A stretch of 64,000 nucleotides of DNA from Parasponia andersonii (taxonomy: Eukaryota > Streptophyta > Magnoliopsida > Rosales > Cannabaceae). The translations under genes were made by a program, and so were the position numbers. Each line of letters opens with the position of its first letter. Positions within the stretch are counted from its first letter, which is position 1. The stretch lies in contig JXTB01000583.1 in the NCBI GenBank assembly GCA_002914805.1, forward strand, positions 62,001 through 126,000. Direction: 5' to 3'. Below are positions 1 to 12,980 of this stretch, piece by piece. The notes below the pieces were generated by a model. It did not search any database, had not been told where the DNA came from, and worked only from the letters and a program-made list of their open reading frames with translations.

Positions 1-433
1 GTATTGTTCGTAGTTCAAAAGACAAATTAAAATTTGGCCAAAAATTATAGTTTCCATATCTTAGGCTATATAGCCCTAGTGTTCGTAAGTAATACAGTAT
101 AACATGGGAAGTAAACTACTGCAAAACAACAGATTCATAATACAATCTCTCATGTATACCAGCTCTCTCTTCACATCACCAAAAGTTACAGCTAAAATAT
201 AGCATGTAGATCAATAAAGGAAATTCTTTATTGTTCATAGTTCAAACGAATGACACGGGGATTGGCCAATGACCATGAAAGGCCTCTCAAAACAAGCTCA
301 TTTTCTTGTATTAGAAAAAGAATGGTGTGTAGGATCAAAATATACACATTTTGCTATCTCAATTGAAGGTGAAACAAAACAAATGTGGATGGCATGATCA
401 TCGAATAGTTGACAAACTATACTGACTTCTAAA
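1..433. other. 3' flank / probable 3' UTR of BLISTER
   Basis: This AT-rich stretch lies downstream of the BLISTER stop at 434. The first ~400 bases on the minus strand are probably 3' UTR. No other ORF or repeat was recognised. Confidence 0.4.
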
Positions 434-3400
434 TCAAATAAGCTTGCTCGTTCTTCGTCTTGATGGTCCTCCAGGAAAGAGCTTCATGATCCATCCCAGG
501 ACTCTCTCAACCACCTAGAAGAAAAGGCATAGATGAAAATAATAAAAATGAAATATGTTCTAAACTCGTTTGCTAACGAAGGTGATTACTGAAAATGTTC
601 AGCTTCTTGTTTAGAAGATCACCAAATTAGTGCTTGTTTCCAGTGAAAAGAAATAAAAATGCCAATATCCAATATACTTGAATTCAGGAAGAAGAAAAGT
701 TACACACTACCTCGTCACCTTCATCAGCATATTGAATGTTATCACGCATATCACGAGGATTGGGCTGTCTTGCAGATATATTCTCGTTGACCATACTTCG
801 AGCAGTCAAAAGCTCTAATCTTTGAGTTTGAGCTTCAAGTTTCCGGGACAACTCGTTGTTCAACTCCTTCATTTGTTATACAAACGTAAGCAGATAATAT
901 TGCAATACGCAATAGCATAATTACAGCTCTGAAGATAGTATAAGAATAATAAGCCAGATATGTAGATCTTTATATGCCAAACTGGAACTGATACCTATTT
1001 CAGAACAAATTTTACCGAAGGATGACATGTATCAATTCTAGATTAATCCAAGCAAGCTTCTCCTCGTCTCAAGATATGACAAAAGTTGAATACCAGCAAC
1101 TCAAAAGAAAAATAGTAAATGGCATTCTAATAAAGACAAAGTTCAGAACTGCATACCTTCAACTTAGAACACTGAGATGATTCAGAAGCCAAAGTTTGTA
1201 TCAACTCTTCCTTCTCCAAAGCTAACTGCAAGAAGAAATGTCCAGTAATTGTTTGGTTAGGAACACAATTTCCCAAATAGATTCCATTCAATTAAACAAT
1301 ATCCGATGTACTAGTTTTACTCAAAAACCTAAAATCTCGGGGCATAAACCAAAACCACATAAGAAATTACCACTTTAAAAATGAAAGGGTTGACCATACC
1401 TCTGCGATTAATGCATTAATATTCTGAATCATTCTCATCTGATCAAGAGGTATATTTGAATAGCCATTAACAGGCAACATTGAAGAATCGGAGGTGTCAC
1501 TTCCAATAAGAGATGTGTCAAGCACTTCCTGACTTGGGGTGTCAGTAATGGTATCTTCATCTGCTGCATGAATTCAACTAGTAAAGCTAAAACCCAAAAA
1601 AGTAGAGGGAAAATAATGAAGGAAAAAATGAATGATGCATCCAGCTATCTGCAGCTATTCTTCACGACAAATAGCTTAGATACTCTGAGAACCAAGAATT
1701 ATATTTTTTTTTCTTCTCCAAACTGAACAATCACTTTGGCTTCCTTCACATGAGAACAAACTGCAGTATAGCCTTAACAATCAAGACCAGTTTCTTATTG
1801 CAAGGGATGAAATAAAATGATCTAAAATGAAAGCAGCAATATCCTCAATAGTTTCCGTCAGAGTAAAAAACATGAAGGTCCCAAGTAAACGTCAATACCT
1901 AAATCTTCTGTAGAAGTAGACACATCTTTCTTATGTGTAATACTTTTTGTAACATCAATGGACTTTCCACTTGTGGAAGCTTTGCGTAATTTAGACTGCA
2001 ACAACTTCTTCTCTGTACCAAATAACAACAAATGAGGGATAACTATTTCTAACATTAATAATATCAATGTAAATTCGCATAATTAAATGCAGCGTCCAAT
2101 TCCTGAATATAACTTCATTTTCTTTTTGCTTTGTGACAGCTCGTAAAGACCTGACTTACTGCTTCCTCCTTAATACCATTTGGAATCAGTAAACTTTCCA
2201 TATTACTCTCAAATAAAAACTGTCATAATAGTTGCAGCAGTGGCAATAAACTAATTCATTTGGTTGCTTAAGCACCTAAGTTGAAGAGATCACCCCCTAC
2301 TTCTTTCTAATCTCATACATATGATATCAAAGTAACAAAAAACTGTCATCCTAAATCATAATATTATCACACTAACCTTCTTGAAGTGCATCAATAGTTG
2401 ACTGCAAGTCCAGGCGATCCTTCTCAATGCTAGACAATTTCTTTCTGTAGTGTTCCATATTCAATAATTAATTCAAGAAAGAATCGTATAAAGAGGAAAA
2501 AAAGATGATAACAGTTGAACACTTTTCCAGCATAAAGATACATGTATCTGTTTTTGCCAAAGGATGGACAAAATGAAAGAGATAAACAAGCCACATATAA
2601 GTTGCAAACTACAAAATCTCATATACAACTAAACAAAAGTATAGCATACTTGTACGATGAGATTTCAGCTTGGGAATTCTCTAATTGCCTCTCAAGCTTT
2701 AGCTCACTAGATCTCAGTCTAAGTGCCTACATAAAAAATGGGGGAACAAAGTCATCATAATAAAAAAAAATAAAACATTAAAAAAAAGGCAAGAAAACCT
2801 TCAGTGCCACAGACATACCGTTAGTAACCACATATATTCACATGTACAGATGTAGGTATAACAAGTAATTCAAATATCAAACAGTAACAGTGCCTAAATC
2901 AAGCAGAAAGATGCATATCAATATTGTTCCAAGCAACCAAAACACTTTCATTGGGTACAAAACAATCCCTTCACAGCAATACAAACCCAAAGTGATTTCC
3001 TTTCAAAAATAAATAGCTGGAAAACTAGAACACCATACCTTCTCCTCTAGACTGATAACTTCTGAAGCCAATAATTTAGCACGTTCATCGGCAGCATTAC
3101 ATTCTAGTTGTACATTTGTATATGCATTTCTGACAGCCTCAAGTTCCACCTATGATATAAAGGGTTGGTGAGATAGCAATTAAAAATCTTAAGAGCGGGA
3201 GAGAGAGAGAGAACAAGAGAACTTAAAGTCAAAATAGGTAAAGTAATTGGAAACATACAATGAAACGTGTGCTAATGAAAGGCGGTGGGGAAAGCCATGT
3301 GGAATAGTTGTCTTCACACATATCGAGACATATATCTCAAGAATTATTTATTTTATTTTATTTTTTGATTAGATACACCTATTTTGTCACCCCTGGGACT

Positions 3401-6400
3401 CGAACCCATAGATCTCAAGAATTATCAAATCGTACAACAAACTAAAATTTATCTGAGCCACCAACCATGATCTTCTAACCATGTTATGTGTTCTGCAAAA
3501 GTTTGAAGTCAATTCCCTCTTTTGTTTAAGTTATTTCTAAGTTATAGCACGAATGACTCCTCTCCTTTTGTAAGTGGGAATGTCCATTTTTTAAAATTAC
3601 AATATACCATGAGCCATGGAACATATTTTGTTTTTAAGCTTTTAAATTCAAAAAAAAAAAAAATCAGGAATACAACAATACCCATTTGAAATCTTCATCA
3701 TACCCACTGAAACTAGATTTTCTACATCTGCTTCAAGTTCATAAATCAGTTATTAATTTATCTAGATGGTAATAAACGAGAGACATTATTAGAAATAAAG
3801 AGTTCAAGGTAACAGGACACCATGTCTTTAACGAGCTAACAATATTCAATTGGCAAAAAACAGAAAATGCATATCATGGGTCAAAAATAACTTCCCCAAT
3901 TCCTTGCAATACTAGAAGAAGGAAACTCCTTAAAATCCTAAATAGATGAAATCCATAGTAACCCGCAATTTTTAGTCTATCCCATAAAAAAAAAAAAAAA
4001 GCGAATCTCTTCAATTTCCTGAAAAAATTCCCCCTACCGTCCTAGCCAAACAATAAAAAAATAATACCAAGACAGCAAAATTCCATAAAGATTTCAACCT
4101 TTTATTGCTATCGGGAATTCCAGATAAAAATGATATGGAACTAACTACAAAGCCTCAGAGGCAGTGAATAGAGTTAGTACAAACCAACTGGGCCTTAATT
4201 TCCTCCTGTAACTGTTCCATGTCAGATTTTAGTTGTTCAACGACACCTCTCTGAAGAAAAGAAAACATGAAAACATTTAGACAGAATGTGGAACTACATA
4301 TGAACAGTTGTACTATCATTTATAGTTTGAAAGAGTGCAACGAGATTGGTCTGTCAGAGTAAACTTGTTCTAAAAACTGGGTTTACAGAACTTGCCATTG
4401 CATAAAACTCAAGATGCAACTTAAACATTAGCAAAATTTACATATTCCAGGACATCAAATATTATAACATTTATAGAATGAAAATAGGATAATTCATTTT
4501 GACTCATACAAGACATTAATCACCATGAATTTACCATTATCTTCTTTGAAAAACAAAAAAAAAAATCTGGGAGTCATGATATATTGCCCTCATAATGGGA
4601 CCATTTAAACTTTTGCTTACGTAAGCATCATCAATTTTCCTCAAAACACAACCTCAGTCAGTTAGGAAAAGAGAAAGAGAACCTTGGATGATGGGGCTCA
4701 AATGCATAATACAAGATTAAGAAAAAACAAACTCTCCGAGTTCACATATCAAGTATAAAGAAGTACACAGAAAACAATTATGATAAATGAATATGCACCT
4801 TTTACTTTGCTGTTGTAATCAAACAGCACTCGACAAATTGAAGAAAATTATCATTTTTAAGTAGGACAACATAAGAAAGAGGAAAATTATACTAATAATT
4901 AAGATCATAAAGCAACTGCTTCATTACATATTTCAACCCTGGACAATTTTATGCAACAGCTTTATATAACTGCAATGGCACCACAACAGAATCATAATTT
5001 GCAAGCTGACCTGTTGATTATAACTGTCTGTAAGAGAAGAATTTTCAGCAACCAATGACTCTGATAAGACACGAGATGCCTCAAGTGCCCGTTGCAATGA
5101 GAATTTTTCTTGAGTCAAATCCTCAATATGCTGTGTAAACCAAAATAAGATGATTATCAAAAGAGACAATGGCCAGGAAAGAAAAGCTATAAGAAGTTAA
5201 ATTAATGCTTCTTCGTTGTAATAATTCAACCTAACCTCCACTCTAAGCTAGAGGAAACTAAAGCTCAAAGTTCCAAATTCAATGACGAAATGTTGAAAGA
5301 AACCTGTTAATTTAATAGCAAGGACTACCTAAATATATGAGTTTAACCAATTTTGCTGGGCGAGGATTTATTCCTTTACAAAACATGACTGAGTGGACAG
5401 GTGCCAAGACCTAGCAGATTTATCACTCCCTACGCATAGGTTCTATATTTTCACAACAACATGCATTTCCACAACATCTAGCCAAGCCACCGCGCATATA
5501 ATATTTGTTAAGAGAAAAAACATCACCTTTAAGCAGTACTTTCTTCAATATCAGGAATTAAATGGCCTAGAACAGAAAACAACAAACACCTAGCCACTGA
5601 GTTCTCCCCGGTGGGGAACCAGCGAAAACTAAAACGGAGAAAAACAAGGGTACCTGTTCCAGCGCTGAAAAGTCTTCATTCTGCCTAGGTAAATAGAACT
5701 CATGTTTCCTCTCCATGCCATTTTCATTTACAGAAAGTTTTGGCAGGTCACCAACGATGCCACCAGAAACTGAATTCACTGAAGGCTCAAATGCATGAGA
5801 ATTACTTTGGGAGTCAAGCTTTGAAAAGGGGCCTAAACTTTCACTGTACGTAGATGGCATGTCAAAAGGAGATGATCCTAGGATATCCATGCTCTTCGAT
5901 TTCAAATTATTCGAACTAAACGAGTCCTTAATATGTTCATCTTGTTGCAAATGAGTTCCTGAAGATGCTCTAGGAACATTAAGATTATCAAGAAACGATG
6001 GACGAGATCTTCTGGAACTAGTTTCATTCGTCACGGAATATAGTGGCACATGATTGGAAGAACTTCTGAAATCAGATTGAAAACTCACAGGTCCATTGTC
6101 CATACTAAACTGACCAATTGTAGAGCTACTAATGTTTTCCTTGCCTGATTGGGAAGAAATAGGATCCCTGAAGTTCCCACTACCATGCATGTTCTGTGCA
6201 ATTTCATGAGCAAACCCAATTCTGTTTGTGGTTGGTCGAATCAGATCTACCATGAAACCAAAAAACTAACGATCAGCATCTTTCTTCAGAATGTAGATAT
6301 CAGGTAAAAGAGAAATCCTTTAAAAATAGATGAATAATTGAAACACTGGAAATCAAAATTTCAAAGTACAAAAGTACCTTCATATAGGGAAGATGATTTA

Positions 6401-7818
6401 GTGCCACTGTCATAACTAGATTCACTTTGCAGCACTGTGCCAATGGAATTCTGAGGTGAGGTAGCTGTAACAGAGGCACGAGAAGCACCAGCATCTGATA
6501 TTGTATGATCCTCTGTCAAAAATCTCTCTCCTTTTAAGTGGGATTCATCTATTCGATTGGAACTAAGTTGACTAATACTGCTTTCAAAATCTTGACTGCC
6601 TTGTGAGCGCAAAGCAATAGACTGGCCAGGAGTCTCATATGGAAATCTAACTAACCCTCCCGTGTAATTCTCCATATCATTACTTTTCCCATGGATTTGA
6701 TTAACATCCAGAGGTCCACCAACACCTAAATCACCATAAATCTTAAATTCTTGACCATTTGCACGCTTTACTGTCTGATCTAAAGAAAATGAACTATAAT
6801 CATTTGTTAAAAAATGACTACTTCGCGAGTCATTTGAAGAAACTTGCTCACTTTTCAGGATGGAATCAAATGAATTTTCGTTATTGTTTAAAGCTTCGCT
6901 AACAGCGTTGCCATGCCCATCAGATGTACCGGCTCCACTTGTATCAGTAACTCGAACATGTTCAGCTTCTAAAGGTTGTTTCTCATTTAAATTGACTTCA
7001 GAAGCCTGAATCTGGCTGGTTGATGAAGCTTTCTTAGCACGCTCAGCTGCTTTTTTCTTACGGAACTCTTCAAGCTACAAGACAATAAAAAAAGAATAAA
7101 AATAATAACAATATAAAGAACTGACTATAAGAAAAATTGCTCAAAAGTATACATTACATAGACATGAAAATAAATTTTGAATCCATGTGCTGAACAAGCA
7201 TTAGCACACACGGGGTATCCGAGTTCCGAAGACTGAAAAAAGTTACGGTTCGGACAAAACTTATAGCGTAAAGTGCAATCTTGACAAACTTCGTATATCA
7301 AAGGAACTAAATACTTACATTCTTTGACATAAATTTATATCATAACGAATATATTTAAAGCATTTCTCGCTTCATATGTTGAAAGTCACCATGAATAACA
7401 CTAGCCCAACTGGAGCAACAACATTAACACCCAACTAAACAAATCAAATCTGCAACTGTTGCATGTATCAAATCATAAATTGTGACCCAAGAGATTGAGC
7501 CAAAAAAAGGTTGCGGCCCCCGGGGGGGGGGGGGGTGGTGAGACCAAAAATTCAAGAAAATTAGCAGCCCAATGAACAAGATTTTGCGCCAAAATGAATC
7601 ACCGGCAATTGAGCTTCCAAAATTTCACTAAGTAAATTGCTCAAATCATGAATGCTAACTATGCAAAAAAATCCATAACCGCAGAAACCCATTAAGCATT
7701 TTACACAAAATAACACAAAGAGGCCGTACAGAATCCATACCCGGCGCTTTCCAGCTTCCAAATGCCCTTGCTTCTTGGATGAAGCCACCGGGTTGGGCAA
7801 CACCTGAGCCGAAGCCAT
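434..7818 (-). CDS. BLI: BLISTER-like coiled-coil protein, 13 coding exons, 796 aa
   Basis: Coding exons in transcript order (minus strand): 7741-7818, 6378-7074, 5654-6246, 5011-5130, 4185-4250, 3039-3149, 2650-2726, 2377-2444, 1899-2012, 1400-1560, 1157-1225, 711-866, 434-514. Each junction has GT and AG, phases agree, and the total is 2391 nt with a TGA stop. The start is the ATG at 7818 (MASAQVLPN), followed by the basic stretch LEEFRKKKAAERAKKAS at residues 27-43. Residues about 60-455 are low-complexity and Ser/Asn-rich, with RRSRPSFLDNLNV as the best conserved island. From about residue 455 to 765 the protein is heptad-like coiled coil (HIEDLTQEKFSLQRALEASR and following). The C-terminus is compact and basic (RVLGWIMKLFPGGPSRRR). 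This order matches plant BLISTER, which in Arabidopsis binds the PRC2 methyltransferase CURLY LEAF and affects development and stress responses; function here is by homology. The length is slightly above the Arabidopsis protein. No disabling changes seen. Confidence 0.93.
3360..3480 (-). repeat. possible tRNA-derived SINE fragment in a BLISTER intron
   Basis: On the minus strand there is a good Pol III B-box-like sequence (GGTTCGAGTCCC, about 3390-3401), an A-box-like GTGGCTCAGATAA about 70 bases upstream, and an A/T-rich run downstream. The arrangement resembles a SINE head, but the A box is weak and no target duplication was found. It lies in the long intron between exons 3039-3149 and 4185-4250. 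Confidence 0.35.
7522..7535. repeat. poly-G tract in BLISTER intron 1
   Basis: Fourteen consecutive G on the plus strand (C on the sense strand of the gene), preceded by CCCCC. It is prone to sequencing length error but lies outside exons. Confidence 0.9.
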
Positions 7819-8031
7819 CAAAACAACACAACACAACACGATCCCAACCCAAAGCTCAAAACAATTCAATCGAATTCACCAAGAAAACACCAAAACTCCA
7901 ATCAAAATCCTCAACGCCATAACCCAATGATTATCGCCAAAAACCCTAGCAAACTAGCTCCGAACAATCAAAGAGATTCCGCCAATGGTGACGGGAATTC
8001 GATGATCAAACGGTCGGATTATTCGAAACAA

Positions 8032-8079
<48 letters not shown>

Positions 8080-8140
8080 AAATTGAAGAAAATATAAAAA
8101 AAATAAAAACCCTGAGAATTGAATTGTTACAGACAAAGGG
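7819..8140 (-). promoter_or_regulatory. BLISTER 5' leader / proximal promoter with (GA)n tract
   Basis: Directly upstream of the ATG at 7818. It contains a near-perfect GA tract of about 37 bases at 8041-8077 (CT on the gene's sense strand) beside a TATATATA at about 8032-8040. CT tracts near transcription starts are common in plant genes; the start site itself cannot be placed. Confidence 0.45.
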
Positions 8141-8953
8141 TCCGATCAGATCGGAGAGAAGAAGAGGAGTGGGTTTGTGAACAAAATCTTTTCGGTTCTA
8201 CCAGATCTCCCCCGATTTCCTCTCTCCCTTTCTCTTTCTGTTATTTGCGTTTTTATGTTTCAATTTTTTTTTTAAACTTTATTTTGTTCTTTCTTTTTTT
8301 TTTTTTAAAAAATTGTTTTGAGGTGGGCGGATAGTATTACCTGGCGGTATTTTTAAGTGACGTATGGGGATTTAAGGAGAAGCAGCCAAAGCCAAAGGCA
8401 AGTTCAACATTGATGTTTTTCTTCTTTGGAGAAAATTTGGTGAGATGGTGTTTATTTTATTTTACTTTGTTTATTTATTTATTTTAAAATATTTGACATG
8501 GTTTTGTGAGATGGCAAGTACTTGGATTTGGAGGAAAACAATTTTAAACACTTGGTTGGGTTGTCTAATTTTGTATCTAACAAGTAATGAGCACTGTTTA
8601 GTTTTGTTGTCAAACGAATATAAACAAATTTTAGACACACGTCTTATTTAGCAACTAATCTTTTTTCGTTTCATTCATATTGCAAATAGAGGACATCTAT
8701 TCGCGCGAGTCTTATTATCGGACTCACGTAAATGAAATGGCGAATTAGTACTTATTTATATTGTGATTAATGATCTTAGATTCTTTTTTCCCTTTTAAAA
8801 GTAGATTTGGTCATTTGGTTAGTCTTTTAAGGTAAACAAAATTTGTCCACGAAAATGTTACCTTTCACTCTTAGAACCTTATCTTGCATCAAAGATCTCT
8901 AATAATGTTTAAGACAAGAATTAAAATTTATTATGAAAAATTGGAATGTTAGT
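8140..8953. other. AT-rich intergenic DNA
   Basis: Poly-T runs near 8255-8310 and no convincing ORF. A CGCGCGAGTC sequence near 8702 is followed by an imperfect palindrome (GAGTCTTATTATCGGACTC). No gene or known element recognised. Confidence 0.4.
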
Positions 8954-9331
8954 GGCCTAGTTTATTTCACCCGTTCAATTTCATTCAAATAGAAAACATT
9001 CATTCAAATAGAAAACACGTTAGAATGAGTGTTCGTTTTAACAATTTCAGTTTTTTCATTTAAATGATCTTTTGGAATGAATATTTATTTTAACAACTCA
9101 ATTTTTCTATTTAAATAGTCAATCGGTCACATCAACTATTAGAATGTGTTTTTTATATCTTAGAATGAGAATAAAGCATACGAGGTAATTTTGAATAGTC
9201 TATTTTAATGTCTCTCATTCTAATTACAATACATTCTATTTTATTTCACTTTAAATGTTCATTCCAATTATAATTTATTCCATAATTTCTATTTAAATAC
9301 ACTTATTCAAATAGGTGAACCAAACGAAGCC
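8954..9331. mobile_element. MITE, about 378 bp
   Basis: The left end (GGCCTAGTTTATTTCACC) matches the inverted right end (GGCTTCGTTTGGTTCACC on the minus strand), a TIR of the GGC..GTTTGGTTCACC type seen in plant MITEs. The interior is AT-rich, non-coding and partly self-similar, with a 17-bp tandem repeat near 8983-9017. No clear target duplication, so the superfamily is not assigned. Confidence 0.55.
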
Positions 9332-10220
9332 AAATATTAATTCTTTTCTGAAAAAATATACTGTGTTTGCTGTCAAAGGTAGTTTCTCGTATGATAATCT
9401 ATCAAAAACAAGAGGAATTGGCAATAGTTATAGTTGTCCAATGCAGAAGAGGCGTGCAAGTTTAAGGCATACACACAACATAGACGGTAGCTCATTCCTC
9501 ACGCATTACATAGTACACGTACTTTTAATTAGCTACTTATAATACTAATTTTATTACAAAACATGGCTAGATATGGCTGAATCCAACTAGGTTTAGCCAT
9601 AATCTTGAGTACTTTTGGCTCAATGAATAACTTCACAGCCATAATTTATGGCATAAGATTGAATTTGAAGATGAGTCTTGATCCCAATTGAACATGTTCA
9701 AGCATGTCGAACACAATGGTGACATCTAGTCTAAGGTAATGTTGACATTTAGTGTAACATATTAGACTAAGGTCAAAGGCATACATGTAAATTAAGAAAG
9801 TCAAAAGTGTTATAATATCCTGAACATGTTGTCTGTCCTCACAATTTGGGCGATTTTCTGGAAACAAAGTAAATGAAGCCTTTTTCGACTTCTCGGCCAC
9901 TATTAGCTCATTTATTATAATTTTGGCTAAATTTGACTATATCTAGCCATAATCTCACACGATTCTCAATTAATAACTTCACGACCATAGTTTATAGCAT
10001 AACATTGAACACAACTGCTTGATACATTCAAAACTGTTCTAGTAATAACCCTAGCACATGTCACTTGAAGATTTTTGTAAAAGAAAATAAATGAAACATT
10101 TTGTCACATTTTGGCTACCATTTATTTATTTTATTTTATTTTAGTTTTTTTGCCGAATTTGACTATATCTATTTATAATCTCACCCGCTTTTGGCTCAAT
10201 GATTACTACCGTTATCATTT

Positions 10221-10328
10221 ATGGTATAAGATTGAAAATACTTGCTTGATACTTTCAAGAAAAGAGGAATGCTTATGGTATAGATTTGAAAATACTTGCT
10301 TGATACTTTCAAGAAAAGAGGAATGCTA
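10221..10328. repeat. recent 54-bp tandem duplication
   Basis: Units 10221-10274 and 10275-10328 differ at only a few positions, whereas the flanking array units are much more diverged. This is therefore a young duplication inside an old array. Confidence 0.9.
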
Positions 10329-10497
10329 GTAACATTTTTTTTACACTTTCTTTTGCGCTTTTCTAATATCACTGTTTGATATGTGGATTCCACTATAATT
10401 TGTTGTATTATTAAAATATTAAACTAGATAGTGAAATCCACGTGTCAAATAATGAGATTAGAGAGTGAGAAAAAAAGTGTATTTAGCATTTCTCTTA
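10317..10497. mobile_element. palindromic MITE, about 180 bp
   Basis: The two arms are imperfect inverted repeats over most of the length. The left arm runs GAATGCTAG, TTTACACTTTCTTTT, CTAATATCACTGTTTGA, TGTGGATTCCACTA; the right arm, read on the minus strand, carries the diverged counterparts AATGCTAAATACACTTTT, CTAATCTCATTATTTGA, CGTGGATTTCACTA. The short spacer is AT-rich. It is a non-coding fold-back MITE sitting in a tandem-array unit. Confidence 0.7.
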
Positions 10498-11719
10498 AAG
10501 AAGAATGAAAGTGTTTTAGTAATTAGCCCATCATGTTGCTGGCAAGATTGGCAATTTTTGGAAATAACGTAAACGATGTCTTTCACATTTTGCCAATATT
10601 TAGCCTGTTTATTATAATTTTAGATGAATTTGATTACATATGAACATAATCTCTCACGTTTTTTGCTCCATGAATAACTTTATAATTGTAGTTAATAATA
10701 TAAGGTGATAAGGCTAAAGATTACTTTTTGATACATGTAGGTTGAGACAGCCAAAATTAATCTAGCAATTAATAATCTTAACATGTTGACCTAACAATTT
10801 GGAAATTTTTTGGAAAAAAAATAAATGAAGTTTTTTCCTTTTTATTTTTCTTTTTCAATTTGGCTGCTATTTATCTCATTCATTATAACTGTGGTTTAAT
10901 TTGACTAAATCTGACTATAATCTCACGTGCATTTAGCTCAATCACGAATAACACAACCATAGTTTATGGTATAAGATTGAAGATAAAGAACTTGATATGA
11001 AAAATTGAGAAAGTCAAAACTCGAAAGCGTTCTAGTAATTCACTTCCACCTCCTCCCCCCCCCCAAAAAAAAGAAAAAAAAAGCCTTAGAATGTGGACCT
11101 GAAAATTTGGCATTTTCTGGAATAATAAATAAACGAAGCTTTCTTTTCCTCACACTTTGGCCATAATTTAGCTCATTAATTGTAATTGTAGCTAAAGTTG
11201 ATTACATCTAGTCAGAAACTCGTGCATTTTTGGCTATAAATAACTTCATGACCATAGTTTATGGCATAAGATTGAAGATAAGTGCTTAGATATTGAGAAA
11301 GTCAAAATTATTCTATCGGTAATCTAAGCATGTTGATTTTTAACAATTTTGGGGGTTTTGGAAATAAAACAAACGAACCTTTTCCTTTTTTTTTTTCCCC
11401 CTCCCCACCCATATTTTGGCCACTGGTTGTAATTTTTTATATAGATATCATGTCACGCACTTTTGGCTCAATGAATAACTTCACGACCAGAGTTTTTGTC
11501 ATAAGATTGAATATATCTTTATGATTCCAATTAAATATTTTCAATCAGGTCACAATATTTTCAGTCAGTCAACATATTAGACTAATGTCAAACTCATTTA
11601 CGTAAATTCTCAAGTCAAAAATATTCTAGTAACATTTGCTGGTTGAATTGTCATTTTTTTTGGTTGCAAATTTTGGAGATTAATTTGGCCGCTATTAGCT
11701 CGTTTATGGGAATATTCTC

Positions 11720-12604
11720 TTTTTTAGAATTAATGCATACTTCCTAAATGAATAAAAATATTTAACTATATTTTTTAAGGAAAAACAAAGTTTTGGATCA
11801 AAATATTAATAGTTTTAGTCATCCATGTATCCCAAGCCAATTTAATATTAATGTTATGCTTCAAACTTTATGATTCTGATTAAGGTGGTAGTAAAAATTA
11901 AAAGCTAGATTTTTTATTTCTAAAAAACACTATGAAAATAAATTAGAATGTGCTCAAGTATGCTTCCAAAAGTGCTTGCTCTTTAGGTAGCAGCTTATGA
12001 AATAATATGAAATATAACTAGTAATAAGTATTATCAACACTAGTTTTAGTTGGAATTATTCATAATTAAATTAATGAGTCTAAGTAGTTATAATATCAAT
12101 CCCATAATAGCCTAAAATATAATATTCAACTGCAATTTACACGAGGATTAAAAATTGTGGTATTTGTTGATTTTGTCGTGATATTATATGTTTTTTAAAT
12201 ATTGACATAAATTGGATGGAAAAATATTTTTTCATATGCATTCATAAAATATCGAATAATATCATAGAAATTTTGATATCAATAAAATATTGACATAAAT
12301 GAGCTAATAACGAGATATTTATAGATACTATACTGACAATATCAATAATATTTTAAAATGTTGATTTTTTTTTTCACAGGCTTTCTTTTCTTTTCTTTTT
12401 TTCTTAAAAATGTAGTTAAAATAAAAAGCAAAGTTTCCTCCTCATAATATGAAGGAAAAATTTTAAACTATTAGTAAATGTAATTAGAATTTCTACAGTA
12501 CATGAAGAAGGAGATCAATTAACATATATAATATATAAATTTATAAAACTATATTCAGTAGAATAATTTAAGAAAGATATTATTTATACCAAGGTAAGAA
12601 TTTC
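11720..12604. other. AT-rich intergenic DNA
   Basis: No gene recognised. Around 12170-12370 a cluster of related ATATTGACATAAA / ATATCAATAA motifs suggests a degenerate MITE; a similar cluster lies at 15560-15650. The last bases (ATTTC, 12600-12604) are the target duplication of the LTR element that follows. Confidence 0.4.
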
Positions 12605-12980
12605 TGATGTAGACAAGAAATAGAATATTTTATGAATATTTTATTACTATTATTAGTTACGTTTTATTTAATTGCTAGGTTATTTTAATTTTGAGTAACT
12701 AGATTTAAGTTTCAATTTTTTATTAGTTTCTATAATTTTTCTACTTTCTTAGTTGTGTCCAATTACTTATCTATAAAATAAACTTAGCTATACAATTATT
12801 TTTCAGACTATAATGAATTAACAAATGATTATTGAGTTTTGTCTCTCTATAGTTCTTATTCTTTGTCTGGATTCTTAATCTAATTATATTACTTTTGTAT
12901 TTTTCACATATTTTTGTCCTAATTTTCTTTACTTTGTTTTTTTACCAATTCTTTTTCTTTTCTTATTTTATCCTACATCA
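12605..12980 (+). repeat. 5' LTR of the 2.6 kb element
   Basis: About 376 bp, TG...CA, paired with 14835-15213. It contains CTATCTATAAATA-like sequence near 12770 (CTATAAAATA), a plausible TATA box. Confidence 0.8.

Larger units (their letters stand above)
9560..11720 (+). repeat. degenerate tandem array, about 7 units of 230-350 bp
   Basis: Seven diverged copies of one module can be anchored on TTTTGGCTCAATGAATAAC at about 9613, 9960, 10190, 10659, 10930, 11227 and 11462. Each copy follows the same order: the anchor, a CATAGTTTATGGCATAAGATT segment, a CTTGATA segment, GAAAGTCAAAA with TTCTAGTAA, a TTTTCTGGAAATAA segment, then TTTGGCCACTATTTAGCTCA. Spacing is irregular because of indels, an internal 54-bp duplication (10221-10328) and a MITE in the 10190 unit. 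No open frame is preserved. Confidence 0.75.
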
